Program-made: the position numbers and the translations under genes
From: Hysterium pulicare CBS 123377
Taxonomy: Eukaryota > Ascomycota > Dothideomycetes > Hysteriales > Hysteriaceae
Assembly: GCA_000467715.1 (NCBI GenBank)
Contig: AJFK01001026.1
Coordinates: 1-37,861 of the forward strand
DNA length: 37,861 bases
Direction of reading: 5' to 3'
Part shown: in pieces, positions 20,814 to 32,632 of the stretch
Layout: every line of letters begins with the position of its first letter
Position numbering within the stretch: position 1 is the stretch's first letter
The notes under the pieces: model-generated
Told to the model about the DNA's origin: nothing
Database searches by the model: none
The model's input: only the letters and a program-made list of their open reading frames with translations

Positions 20814-21437
20814 TCAGACTTCAGAGTACTCGTGCGGTCTTGTGTACAGTCGTCTCTCAGATTGACTCGATAACCGTTCATGGTGCTGTGGAGGCGTGGT
20901 ACCAAATCCAAAATCAAACTCGGATGTTTCGGACATAGAAGGGTATGGAAGATGACCTCGTGAATGGCGAGATGAGCGCGAACCTCCTCGTGGTAGATCC
21001 ATTTTCGGAGAAGACCCTGGGGAGTATGGAGTAGGCGGTCGATCCTGAATGGAGACACTTGACTTTCGGCGAGTACGATCCGGAAGCTTTATTGGACTCA
21101 TAGTAGACTCGGACTCTGAAAGGCTTCGGGGAGGAGTGCGGGGCTGGTCGAAGAGTGCAACATCTTTCTCGAACATCAAAGCTGAGCCGTTTGTACGGGC
21201 AACGGATGGTTTCATGGGTCTGATTCCGTACGTCTCGGATCGCTTGGTATACTGACTTGGCCGTCTCCAAGATTCAAATTCTGCGTCGTCCAGTGGAGTA
21301 ACGGCACGCAATGAAAATATCTTCGGTCTCCTTCTCTTATTGCGAGTACAGCAGGCAAGCACGAATACCAGGAAGAGAGTCAAAACCAAGGCACCGAGAA
21401 CACAGCCAAGAATGATCCATATTTTGGTCTCCATCAT
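20814..21437 (-). CDS. Single-pass membrane protein of unknown function
   Basis: This is one exon of 207 codons plus stop. Two adjacent ATGs (21437 and 21434) can serve as the start. Residues about 6-29 (IWIILGCVLGALVLTLFLVFVLACC) form one strong membrane helix, followed by the positive cluster TRNKRRRPK. By the positive-inside rule the long tail should face the cytoplasm. After the membrane comes FSLRAVTPLDDAEFESWRRP, a segment resembling one I recall from other short fungal single-pass proteins. The rest is Ser/Pro/Arg-rich and looks disordered, with phosphosite-like RRKSSVS and PPTPYSPGSSP stretches. No catalytic domain is seen and no symbol is offered. It could be a plasma membrane adaptor or sensor tail (inference). 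Confidence 0.72.
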   Translation of the reverse strand: MMETKIWIILGCVLGALVLTLFLVFVLACCTRNKRRRPKIFSLRAVTPLDDAEFESWRRPSQYTKRSETYGIRPMKPSVARTNGSALMFEKDVALFDQPRTPPRSLSESESTMSPIKLPDRTRRKSSVSIQDRPPTPYSPGSSPKMDLPRGGSRSSRHSRGHLPYPSMSETSEFDFGFGTTPPQHHERLSSQSERRLYTRPHEYSEV

Positions 21438-24400
21438 GGCTGACGATCAAAGAATGAGCAGAGTCAATGACCCTACTCCTGCCCAAGCACTGAAAGAGTT
21501 GACGATGAGAAGAGTCGACAAGCGGGCCCGCGTTAAGTGAATGAAGCCAAACGATCTCGATGTTGGTCCGATATAATGGGGTCCACGCAAGCTGAGTCCC
21601 GCTGTAGTACTAATTGACGAGAGGCCGTTCGGAATCGGAAGCTCCAAGACAATGGCGGCCTATTGCTCCGGGAGAGGAAGGTGTGAATGATCTTTTCGAA
21701 AATGATGCAGATGAGGCGTTATGGATGGACGGTGGCTGCTTCAGCCTCGATCAGATCGACGGCTGATAGTTGTACCAATGAGGTCGGAAGGCTGAGAGAG
21801 CAAATGTCAATTGACTATGGGTGATTGAAGTTGGTGGACGACATTGCACTGCGTTGAAGGAAGGAACAGTGCAGGTCAGAAGGTAGGATGGCAGTCAGGA
21901 ACAGGCAAGGATGGAAATTCGACGATGCAGACTTGCTGCGGTTTAAAGATCCTGACGACGGGTCATGCGCATCCAGCTTCGTTCCACGAAGGCTGCACCA
22001 GGGGAGGGGGGTTTAACAGACGGAAAGAACGAAGCACCACGACGGCAAAGGCTCGCTCGGAGGCGCACACAGGAGGGGAATGTCTGCAAGCTTAAGAAGC
22101 CGGGCCTGGTGGGTGGTAAGCGAGTGCATGCTGAAGAGGGAGGCTGAAATATCGGTGAAGGGCAGACTAATTCGCAGGAGCAGTAGGCAGATAATGGGAG
22201 GGTTAATTTCATTGCCTTGTTCGCAGCGCAGCGTGCATCCATCCAGCCCAGCGTCCCCCCCCGCAGCGCCGTTGCAAAGACGTCTGTGTGGATCCACGAT
22301 AGGCAGTTCGGCCTCGCGTACCTGACAGGGACAAGCCTCAGGGACAGCGTGAAGGCATGGTCGTGGCGCTCGCCTCCAATTCGCACATGGAGGTCGCACT
22401 GAGCATCAGGCTAGCGTTAGAGGTGCAGCCCGCCACAGCTGCGAACCTGTTGTGTGTGTCGATTAGCCGTGTGGCGTATCGAATGGTCTTGCTAGTCAGG
22501 ACACCCTCTTTGCTGTTCGGTGACTGCTTGAAAGCTGGTGAGGTGTTGGTGGACGCTTAGCAAGCTGCTGGCCTTGCTCTCGTGCTGGAGCAGAAGCAAG
22601 ACGGGTGCCAGTGGAGCGGGTGAGTGCGCCGATTTGACCGCTTTCCCCTGACACAGCTCTCGGAATGACCTTGCACCACACACCATATCAGGAGCACGAG
22701 CCTCGTTTTCCTCTATCGATACAGAAACAGAGCCGTTGACTGCCGGTGTTATTCGCATGCAGTTGTGGGCCTCCCACAGACGCCGTCCCGCCTTGAACAA
22801 TCTCCTCGGCTCTTCCAAACCTATGTCATTCAGGCGGTCAATAGCTTTGAACTTGGAGCAGCGAGCTACTTGAGCGAGGTTGAAGCTATCCATTCCATGC
22901 TTCTGGCCAGACGGATGACCGGTGATTACTTCGGTCGGGCATCCCTGGGCTTATTACGAAGCCGTCATGGACCAGATGGACCCGAGTGAGGTCGTTCTCA
23001 AACGGCATCCCAGGATTAAGTTACATCTTCCTGACATAGCACCGAGAATTTGACATTATTCTCAGAAGCGTGGGTGGTTAAGGCATGGAAGCGCTGCTAT
23101 ATCTCCCGACACCGCGGATGACTTGATTGAATGCAACTTCCTTCCTACACTCCAAAGACACTGTGGCATACCGGTACCTACCTAGACATACAGTATCTCT
23201 GGCTAGGTAAAGTGTATTTTGCACAAAGGGTCCAGAAGAGCTTCGAAAATGCAACTAGGTGACCCGTCACTTTTGTGCGTATCGTACCTGAGTCGCTTTC
23301 TCGATATCTATCCTGTAGTGTTCCAAGTCGAAAAATGCACTAATGCCAATAATGTGCGTGAACTACCTCAAAGAGACTCTAGAAGCACGCTTTTAGCAGT
23401 TGGCAAAAGTTCCACGGCGCTTCCCGCGCCGTAACAGTAACAGGAGGCATGCACATCATCGCCAATTTTCCCTGAATATGCGTGTCCACGAGGCCATTTC
23501 TTCCAGTTCGGTACGCATCCCCTGACTCACCACTGAAGCTCCAAGGCCCGTCCAATTTCCTTCAACAGAGGAGGTGATCTCCAGAACCGTTCCGTTGCCC
23601 GAAATAACCACAGCGGGCGGGGAGCTGGAGGACCGCTCATCCTTTGCCTCTTCCACTACGGCGCCCGAGCGATTTGGCTATGGAGGGTAGGAAAGGACGG
23701 ATCGGCGCCTCGTCCCGTGCGCGTTTGAGAAAGAAGGATGCCGGTGCAAACGAAACGATGTTTGAGGAAGAGGAGGAGCGCAATGTCCTTCCTGCGATCC
23801 TCATTCCTCCTTTCGCTTAATTCCACGATGGAGAGACTACATTGACCACCTCTAGGCCTATCCTCTTGGCTCATCCTCTGCAACAGGTTTGAAGGCGAGA
23901 CACGTGGTTAGGCACATCAGAATGCAGACGGGCTTACGCCACCAGTTGCTTGTTCGGCTTCGTTTCGACGTTTTATGACTTTTCTTTTTTTCCTTCGCCA
24001 TATGCGGAGGTGGAAAATAAACCAGGGCAGAGAACCAGTGGCGATGTTGGGCCTTGCAATTCCACGTACCCTTTTCTCTCACCTGCATCGAACAAATATC
24101 CCCGCCCGACCAATGAGCAGGCATAATCGCATTCAACCATGATTGCTCGACCAAACCCCGGACTTCTTCATCCAAGATCTCGATGTTGATTGCAAGTACC
24201 AGACATGAATTGTGGCTAATACTGCCGTCTGCCGACTGCTGGGACGAGTAGCTGTTCCGAAGGAGAGGTTTCAAATATCCGTCCGGACCAATATTACAGC
24301 GACGTGGGAGAATATGCTACGAGGTTTCCTTACCATTATTCCCAGCTTGCGACTTGCGATGAAAGCGAGCAAGGTCGGCTGACCCCCACTCATCTTCCAG

Positions 24401-25748
24401 ACTTATGGACGTTGATGATCGGGTGCAAGGTATTTGGATGCAGGTGTGCGGAATAAGTGTGACGAGAAGTGAGACCTCGCATCCTGGCACTCTGCTGCAT
24501 TCAGGCCTTGTGTAAATCCGGGTCGCGTAGAGTAGACACGCACCATAGGCCTTGATGAGGTTTGCCATGTGGCCTCGACCTAGGACTCTCGCGATCGTGA
24601 AAGAGAAGGCCCGTATACCTACCCAGGCTGGTGTGTCTTAATAATAATTCAAACGCTCACCCGTCAAAGCAGCCCCTGAGCCAGAAGCACCGGGAGCGGC
24701 ACGTAACCTAACCGGAGCAAGATACATGCAGCGTAGATAGATGTACAAGGTCAACTGATACCAACATCCGTCAGATTCCGACCTGCAATCTTCCTTTGCT
24801 TCCGCATGTACCTCAACATCAAACGTCCAACACATTGCCTATTAACTTCCCGCTTTCAAGCCTGCATTGACACTGGAACCCAGAGCATCGGTACTACACA
24901 AGCGGAGTGGAGTATATGTCCACTCGTTCCGGCATTAAAAGCTATATTATATTAATCAATATAACGTTGCACAGCAGAGCCGACATTATCAATGCACCCA
25001 ACGCTCCCCAACTTAGATCTAACGTCGCCTTTGCACCGGAACTGCTGCGTGAGATCTTGGGTTCATCTAATAGCCGCCTCCAGAATCATATTAAGAGGCA
25101 GGAGCTTTTCGATTCCGAGCAAGGCCGGAAAAGAATAGAGGAATGGCGGCGTCATGATCTTCTCAAGTAGGAAAGGATTGATAGTGGGTGTGGTGAGAAA
25201 AGTTGCGCTTATGGCGATTCCAAATTTCAGGATTACGAATGCGGTCCAAATCGTCACGAAGGGGGAAGGCAATGCAGCTTACCACACACTATAATCCGAA
25301 GTCTTAATACAATGCATCGGGATACCTTTCCGTCGCGTTGGTTATACCACATATGAACATTCCAGATTGAGAAAGTCACACAAGCCCAATCGATTTTTAA
25401 GGTTCTGTGGCTGAGAACCAGCATTGCTTTTTGGCAGTTCGCGTGGATATGGTCTCCTGCCCTGCCTACGGCCCAGCGATCAGAAGCGCATGACCCTTGA
25501 GGTGATCACAAAAGAGGAGCAGCAGTGATTTTGCAATGTGAGAGTCATCAATGAACAAGTATCGGACAGTGCTCCGTCGGTTGTGGCTATGACACCTTTC
25601 CAGCTTTTGGCGGGCAACTATGGAAATAGTTCGTTCGACTACGGGATCGCCGAATCTTCAAAACATTCTCACTCGAAAAGTTGGATGTGAACGTTCGCAT
25701 GATCGTTCTCTTCCTCGGTGATCACTGCTCAACTCCTGCTTACTTCTT
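21438..25748. other. Long gene-poor stretch
   Basis: These 4.3 kb contain no gene I can defend. The left part is GC-rich upstream sequence of the membrane-protein gene. A perfect 7-bp stem with 5-nt loop, ACGGCGC/GCGCCGT, lies at 23414-23432. On the minus strand a clean intron-like element occurs at 23878-23937 (donor GTAAGC, CCTAAC branch, TTGCAG acceptor). A further donor GTAAGG lies near 24334, after an 83-codon ATG frame at 24317-24568. A spliced leftward transcript is therefore possible, but the joined frames soon meet stops and match no family. A plus-strand frame at 24907-25170 ends in a charged helix (GRKRIEEWRRHDLLK), also unassigned. Confidence 0.45.
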
Positions 25749-28700
25749 CTACACTAACGCTAGCTTCACTTTTCGTTTGCCCGTACTCTCCTCCTGTTCG
25801 TCAGTGATTTTGACATTAACTTTCTGAAACAGCTCGACCTTAGTGTTGCGTGAACCCGCCACCGTAAGAACATAGTTCTCGGCATCGAATTCCGCCTCGG
25901 GTTCGGGCGTGGCCAAATCACGAAGTCGAATCAGGCCTTCAATCCCAAAGCGAGGAACGAATACCACGAACCCATTCGAAAAGATCTTCATGACGAACCC
26001 TTCTTCTTCTATATTCCTGCCTTTCAGAGCCTGGCCGACGTAGTATTCCACGCTTGCACGTCCTGCCATTTGCGCGTTTCGATGCCGTACATTGATGTTT
26101 TTACACACGGCTTCCAGCTTGGCCTTGCTCTGCAAGCTTGGATCTAACTGCTCGTAGTCAATGGCCGCCGCGAGCTGACGATGCGCGTCGAGATCTGCGT
26201 ATCGCCGGATAGGACTCGTGAAGTGAGTATAGATCTCACTCGCTAGCCCGTAGTGGCGGAACTCAGGGTATGCTTGTGTCCCCGAACAAAAGTACTCTGC
26301 GGACATCATGCAGCGCGTAGCGAGAATGCGGACGAGGGTGTTGAAGTAAGGCTCCTGAGGCTCCACACAGGCGTCCAAGGAGTCAGCCAATGCTTTAGAG
26401 CTTTCCGTCCTAAGCTCCATGCCCTTCTTGAGCTTCAGTTGGTTTCCTAGTTCTTCAAAGTTTGTCTTCGGTGGTGCCGCGTGTCTTCGCAAGAGGGCTG
26501 TCTGTGGAAAAGCTTCGTAGATTTTGCCAGCCACACTGATGTTAGCCAGCAACATAAACTCCTCGACAAGAGAATTGGTATCCAGTAGTTTCTTGGTTTG
26601 GACGTCAATGGGATCGGAAGTCTCGGACTCCATCTGTACTTTCACCTCTGGACTGGCTAAGTTGAGTGCACCGGCATCCATACGCTTCTGCTTCAGCTTT
26701 TTTGAAAGCATGAGCAAGGTTCTCATGCCTTTGGTAAGATCATCCTGTTGTGACTTGTCATCGATTCGTAGCTGTGCCTGTTCGTAGGCGAATGCCTCTC
26801 GAGATCGAATGACTGATTTCGTAAATTCCGCTGATACGATATCTGCATCAGGAGTGATTTCCCAAATGACAGAAAACGCGTATCTTTCGACGTACGGCTT
26901 CAATGAGCACAGATCTGTACCAAGAAGCATCGGTAACATATCTATCCGTTTGTCGACGAGATAGACCGTTGTGCCTCTCATGCTGGCTTCTTTATCCATT
27001 GCGTTATTAGGCTTGACGAAGTGCGAGACATCGGCAATATGCACACCCACTTCAAAGTTCCCATTTGGAAGAGGCCTAGCATGAAGTGCATCATCTATAT
27101 CAACACAACCTGGAGGGTCAATGCTGCAGACCAGAAGATCTCGGAGATCTCGCCTGCCGACCCAGCCTGGGTCGTCGAGGCTTGCTGGAACTTTCCAGTC
27201 ATGGCCTTCTGAGGGCAGACAATCCAATACGGTCTTGGGAAAAGGCCGATACTGAACGTCGAACTCCAGTAATAATGCCTCGGTCTCCGCTCCCTTTGAC
27301 TCGAGTTCACCGAGAGATCTGACAAAATGGCCTACGGGGTAACGAGAGTCTCTGTCCCAAGAGTCGATTGTCGTCAACACCCGCTTGCCTACAAGCTCGC
27401 CAGCCTGCCGCGTCCTGATTCGGATTTTGGGTATACGTTTGTTCATTGGGATGAGGAAGACTGTCTGTTGGCTACGGCTGGACTTCGATGTCGACTTTAT
27501 GGAGTCCCGGTCAATATGGCCGACATATTGCCTCCAGTTCCTCTTGATGATGCCCACTACTCGGGCTGTTGGCTGCGGTCTGCCTTCTGTGCTCTGGCCG
27601 TGGATTCTCTTAACTTCTTCCTGAAGCGCTCGACGCTCTCGCTCCGAGATGACCGTCTCGCCTTCTTCGGCATCAGGGTTGTCGTTCTTATTCAGAGTTT
27701 CCTCTTCAATAATCTTTGTCGAAGGAGCTTTCCATTGTTCTTTGGAGAGCACTTCAACAACTACTATATCTCCAGAAACGGCTCGATTGCTGTTTTCTCG
27801 ACCTAGTATAAGAAGAGACTTGTCAAAAGCTGGCACGTGGACAGAACCCTCAAGATAGTTATACGGAGATACATTGAAGATCCCTTGGTGCAAGGTGCCT
27901 GCTTTGACCCCGGTCATCATTTTAGACATTGAGAAATACTATGTTGTTGTTAGTAGAAAACCCACAAATAACACATGATAACTTTCCTCGGGATAGAAGA
28001 GTTCAGCCTTTCCTGATCTCACATCCCTCTGTTCCCGACCTGCAGTGACCATGTCCAGCAGTTGCTCTGCATTTTGCAGCCCAGATACATAGTCGGGTAC
28101 TAAACACAATCAGCGGAGCCCACCTCCAATGCGCTTAAACTTACATGAAAGTGCAGGAATACTCTCAGCTTTGGCTTTCCTCAGGTTGTCTTTGTCGTCG
28201 CTAATCATGACCACAGAAGGACATCTTATGGATTTTCCGCGCCCTCGTACGGCTTGCTGTATGTGGTCGTTATACCACTTGACCGCTTTTCTTACTGCTC
28301 TGTCATTTCTGTCATTGATGGTTTCGCCTCGATCTCTCTCAACATAAGTCTCCATACGGAACTCATTGAAGAAGACGTAGAAGCGCTTGTCTGCATTCTT
28401 AGTCAAGCTGATAAGGCGATGATATAGTGGCAAGGAACGGTTCTTGACTTCCTCGAGCACTGTTTGCAGAACAATGACATCGTGAAATGCAGTTTCAACC
28501 TCAAAAAGGTCCATTCCGCTAAGAAAAGCGTTCGTATCTGGAATCAGATACTGGCCATTTGGAAAGTTCTTCGAACCCGCTGGGGTCTCTGTGAGAACGA
28601 ATGGGGCAACTCGTAATTGTTAACTGTTGTCACTCAGCCCACTTCGATATAACATACCCTTGTTCAAGTAGTCGGCTGGAGCATTTTTTAAACATGTCGA

Positions 28701-28853
28701 GCAGAGTCGCGAGGAACAAGGAATGTCCTGCCGTAAATATAGCTCTCTCACAATTTTTTGAACTTTGCCGCTTTTGGTGGATCTGACATATACTTTGCTG
28801 GAAAGATTGGTTGCAGATGAGTCGGAGGCCGACGACCTCTTGAGGCTGGTCAT
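25749..28853 (-). CDS. DIS3: Exosome exoribonuclease DIS3/RRP44
   Basis: Four exons are modelled, 28853-28658, 28609-28145, 28099-27975 and 27938-25749, for 991 residues. The N-terminus ([19 protein letters not shown], then [12 protein letters not shown]) has the three-Cys motif that binds the exosome. The PIN endonuclease domain begins with LIPDTNAFL (Asp90) and [10 protein letters not shown]. Cold-shock domains follow ([18 protein letters not shown]). The RNB domain carries [13 protein letters not shown] (536-548) with the metal-binding aspartates, then [16 protein letters not shown]-terminal S1-like domain ends the protein. It is the processive 3'-5' RNase and endonuclease of the RNA exosome. 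Intron 1 (28610-28657) needs a GAG acceptor. Intron 2 is 28100-28144. Intron 3 (27939-27974) would be only 36 nt with a GTGTTA donor but a clear TACTAAC. The exact residues at introns 1 and 3 are therefore less certain. Confidence 0.95.
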
Positions 28854-29132
28854 GATGAGTGCTTCCAGATGATGAGCTTTGATCCAGCTCCAAATGTGTC
28901 TTGTTCAGGTGTATACTGGGTATGGTGGTCGGTTGTATAAAATTCCATGCATTGAAACTGCACGGTTCGGAATATGGTCTAAGCTTCTGACGAAGGTAGT
29001 GGCAGCTCAAATGGGCGATGATAGCCTTCAGAAGAAGCAAACTACAAAGCTTCCTACCACCTCTTCTCCACACGTCTACCTTCTCCGCACTCCGTCAGCA
29101 CAGCCAGAGGTACTGCTGTGCTCCCGATCACT
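28854..29132. promoter_or_regulatory. Divergent DIS3 / VMA13 promoter
   Basis: Only 279 bases separate the start codons of DIS3 (-) and VMA13 (+), so the two genes must share or abut their promoter elements. A pyrimidine-rich run with CTTCTCCAC lies at about 29050-29080, close upstream of VMA13. No specific factor site is claimed. Confidence 0.65.
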
Positions 29133-30708
29133 ATGTCATTAGACCCTCCGACCTACATTCTCTCTCTCCAGAACAACATCCGCGCAAGACCAATATCCTG
29201 GGAGGGCGCAGTGCGGGCCAAGACCATCACAGATGCAGACCTCAAGAAGATCAAGTCAATTGACAAAGTTCGAAAAGAGCAGAGGAAACAGACAATAGAA
29301 GGCGATGTAGATAGCTTTGTTGCCCTGCTACTTGGTGGAGATGGGAGTCAAAGTATCTTCGATGCGGCAGCAAAACGTCAGGATATCATTCAGTATATGC
29401 TTGTCTTGACTGGAGATATGATTGATGGTATGTTCCTACTCTAACATGATTTGCCGACAATATGTTATTATGCGTAAGCTAACATTGGGTACAGATATTC
29501 CCACGTTCACGAAAGCTCTGGCGCAGCATCCGGCGCCGTTCAAACCTTTCCTGCCTCTACTGAAAGCCTCTCCGAACGTCGAAGACCCGATTCCACTATT
29601 AACTTCAGCGGTTCTGTCTAGCCTTCTCTCGAATGCCCTCACAGCACCTTCGAAGGATACCTCGCAGATAGACGACGCATTACCAAAGCTGTACAGCTAC
29701 CTTTCAGCGCTTGCTAAGAGCACCGATGCTGGACTTCAAGACATCGCTGTACAAGAATACTCCGCCGTTCTGCGCACAAAGAAGTCCCGGGAGCTGTTTT
29801 GGAAGCAAAGGGAAGAGACACTAGGTCCACTATTCGATATTCTACGCACTGCAACTGGGTCAGGAAAGGACAACGACTCGACACTCTGGAATGGTGGATC
29901 TAGCGTTCGGAGTGCACCCGAAGGTGGTCTCGCTGGCGGGGTGGGGCTTCAATTACTTTATCACGTTCTCCTTGTGATCTGGCAACTAAGCTTTGAGGGT
30001 GAACTAGTAGGAGATGGGCTCCACGAGTATGAATATCCCAACTCTCATTTCTACTCAAACCTGCTCCCGTGCTAACATGGATCTTTGAACAGTGAACACG
30101 ACATCATAATCCTCTACGTGCACCTCCTCCGCCTCTCACCTAAGGAGAAGACGACCCGGCTCCTCCTTTCCACCCTTTTAAATCTCTTAAGTTCCAACCG
30201 GTCAACACTCCTCCCCGCCTCCGTCCTTGCTCGCCTCCCCTCGCTCCTCAGCACGCTCAAAACCCGGCATTTGACTGATCAGGACGCCCTCGACGACCTG
30301 CAATCACTATCCGACATGCTAGAGGACTACACCAAGACCCAAACAACCTTTGACGAGTACGCCGCCGAGGTTAATTCCGGCCACCTTCGCTGGTCGCCTC
30401 CGCACCGCAACCCCACTTTCTGGCGCGAGAATGCCAGACGCATCATCGAAGAGAACAAGGGAGACCTACCCCGAAAACTTGCAGAGATTCTGGCGAAGAG
30501 CTGGGAAAACGATAAACAGGTCCTAGCCATCGGCTGTAACGATGTAGCCTGTTTGGTCAAAGAAGTACCAGAGAAGAGGCAACAGTTGGAGAGGTTTGGG
30601 TTGAAGGGTAGGGTCATGGAGCTTATGCAAGAGGCCGATGAGACAGTTAGGTGGGAGAGTTTGAGGGCTGTGGGCGAGTGGTTGAGATACAGTTTTGAGG
30701 GGAAATAG
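29133..30708 (+). CDS. VMA13: V-type proton ATPase subunit H
   Basis: Three exons, 29133-29427, 29495-30026 and 30093-30708, encode 480 residues, close to the yeast protein. The start MSLDPPTYILSLQNNIRARPISWEG is characteristic of ascomycete subunit H. Intron 1 (29428-29494, branch GCTAAC) joins DMID to DIPTFTKAL. Intron 2 (30027-30092, branch GCTAAC) joins GLHD to EHDIIILYVHLLRLSPKEK. The C-terminal half has armadillo/HEAT-like helices and the family signature PTFWRENARRIIEE, then CNDVACLVKEVPEKR. Subunit H sits on the peripheral V1 sector. It is needed for ATP-driven proton pumping into vacuoles and silences V1 when it is released from the membrane. An in-frame GTG exists 15 bases upstream; the ATG at 29133 is preferred because it fits the family start. 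Confidence 0.95.
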
Positions 30709-32632
30709 ATTAGAGCGTGAACTGCTTGTGAGCGTATGAAGAGCAGTCTTGGAAACATGTTATGTATTGTTTATGCTATGTACAGCTTGCGCCTTTTTCC
30801 ATGCAGAGAAGACTGGAGGTAATCATCTAGACTTCGTAGAATGCATGACTTGGTATTTCAGTCCAGTGAGCTCCTCCTTCTAACCTACTTTTAGCGATAG
30901 AACCGCCGAAATCATCGCCGAGCAGTCACACACGAAAAGAATATGGATTGTGTTATCCAGGCCTACGATGATCTGAATTTTCAAGAGAACACGGCATATA
31001 TGCTATTCATCGTGCTTCGACCTTCCCGTCCTGATCTGATTCCGTGGTCCCAAGGTGGCGCTACTGCGACTATCTGGGACTGTAACGAACAACGGATAAC
31101 CCTCAACTGTCCAAATGGCAAGTTCGGCAGGAAATGTGCCTTCTTTAGGTTGAGCATGACAGGAGCTCTTTCAACCCGCACCTAGCGAATTCCTTACATT
31201 TGCTCAATCCATCAAAAAGATAAGTCAATTAGAAGCAAATTGGTCGGCTTGAACTCATGGGAGGTCGGCTGATAACTAAATTTCCAATGGAGGCAACTCA
31301 TCGGTTGTAAGTCTCTTATCATGACTTCTAATCCTATAACTTATATCTTAGTAGTAGATGAACTTTATAGTAAGAGTACCATAAACTGGGCTGCTGGAAA
31401 GAGGCTTTACAGCCTTTGAGTAGCGTTACATCAGCGTCTCCCAGTCAATAAGACCAACCCTAAGATCAAGCTCAAGCTTTCAAGTTCAACAATTGTATTA
31501 AGGAAATAGGGATTATTATTATATATGTCTCAAATAAAAGATAGGTAATGCCAACGACCCCGAGCCCCATCCTACGGGTCCCGCCCAGATTACAGTTTAG
31601 ACCAGATCAAATGCAGAAAGCTGTCGAGAGCGAAATCAAAATCAAAATCAAAATCAAAGGGGAAAATCAACAGTGTAAGAAAGGGGTAATCCAACGCTCA
31701 AGCCGCCCAGGCTGGAAGAAGCAATAAGGCCAACCTAATCCAAGACAAAGCAATATTCCAGACTGATGAGCGAAAGACATGCCTCCAGACGATATGAAGC
31801 GAAGTGCATAATAAGAAAACAGAGAACCGAGAACAACAAACCCGTGTCCCCATGCAATGCAGGAAAACCCAAAGAGTGCAAGTAAAAAGCAGAGCGAATG
31901 GTATTGGGTGTTATGCAAATGCAGCGTATAAACAAAAGCTAGAGTGGTAACGAGATCAACGGATGACAAAAAAGTATCGAAGGAAACAATGGGAAGCAAC
32001 GGGGAGCAACAACGAGAGCCCTCCCAACGGTGAAAAAACCTATCCATGTGCCACATGTCATGTTATGCCAAATGAACATACTTCGTACTCGCGGGTTCTT
32101 TGTCCTCGTCTCGATCTTTTATTCGGGGATCGTCATCTTTCGTGTGTCGCGCTTATCGTTCGTTGTTGCTTACCAACTCAAAGAGTTGGAAGGAGAGGGG
32201 AGAACCAGAAGGTATATGAAGTATGTCGGCATAGCCGGAACCGTCCAAGAATCAAACAGAGTAGAATGCAGTGGAATGGACGAATGCAGCAAATTATCCA
32301 AAGGGTAAGCAAGACTAATTTAAATGTACGACGAAGGGGTAGATCAAGGCGAAGCGGTGAGAATGCCATGCATAGTGTACAGGGTATGGAGAAGGCAAAA
32401 AACCGAAACATGAACACACGGAAACTAGGTTAATAATGATGTAACAGACGAATCGACCGAATCCCCCAGAGATGTGCCGTCAACACTTCTACCCTGGCCA
32501 TCCGTGGGTTAATGTCGACCCGTGTGCTACGTGTATGGTGCGATTCGACTATCGGTCGTTCTGCCGGGAAGGCTTTGAAACGAAGTCGAAAGAGGCGGTC
32601 TTGGGAGAATCGTTTCACAATAGGTTACTCTT
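30709..32632. other. Convergent spacer with AT-rich patch and likely long 3' UTR
   Basis: About 1.9 kb lie between the 3' ends of VMA13 and the RSC7-like gene. A frame at 30943-31185 (+, 80 codons, ATG) has no recognised family. The 31190-31560 part is AT-rich, with stop-rich frames and TATATA/TTATTA runs, like a decayed repeat. From about 31630 to 32600 the minus strand is T-rich. It carries an ATG frame of 129 codons (31667-32056) that is hydrophobic but matches nothing. A long 3' UTR of the RSC7-like gene is the simplest explanation. Confidence 0.4.
31633..31658. repeat. AAAATC hexamer microsatellite
   Basis: Four tandem copies of a six-base AAAATC-type unit (first one short) lie in the presumed 3' flank of the RSC7-like gene. 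This is a simple-sequence repeat with no evidence of function. Confidence 0.75.

Noticed and set aside
22492-22893. 133-codon minus-strand frame
   Set aside because: No recognised motif and no supporting splice or promoter context; overlapping frames are open as well.
27327-27806. 159-codon plus-strand frame
   Set aside because: It lies wholly antisense to the DIS3 coding exon and is a shadow of it.
31667-32056. 129-codon hydrophobic minus-strand frame
   Set aside because: It lies in the probable 3' UTR of the RSC7-like gene. Hydrophobicity follows from T-rich DNA and no family is recognised.
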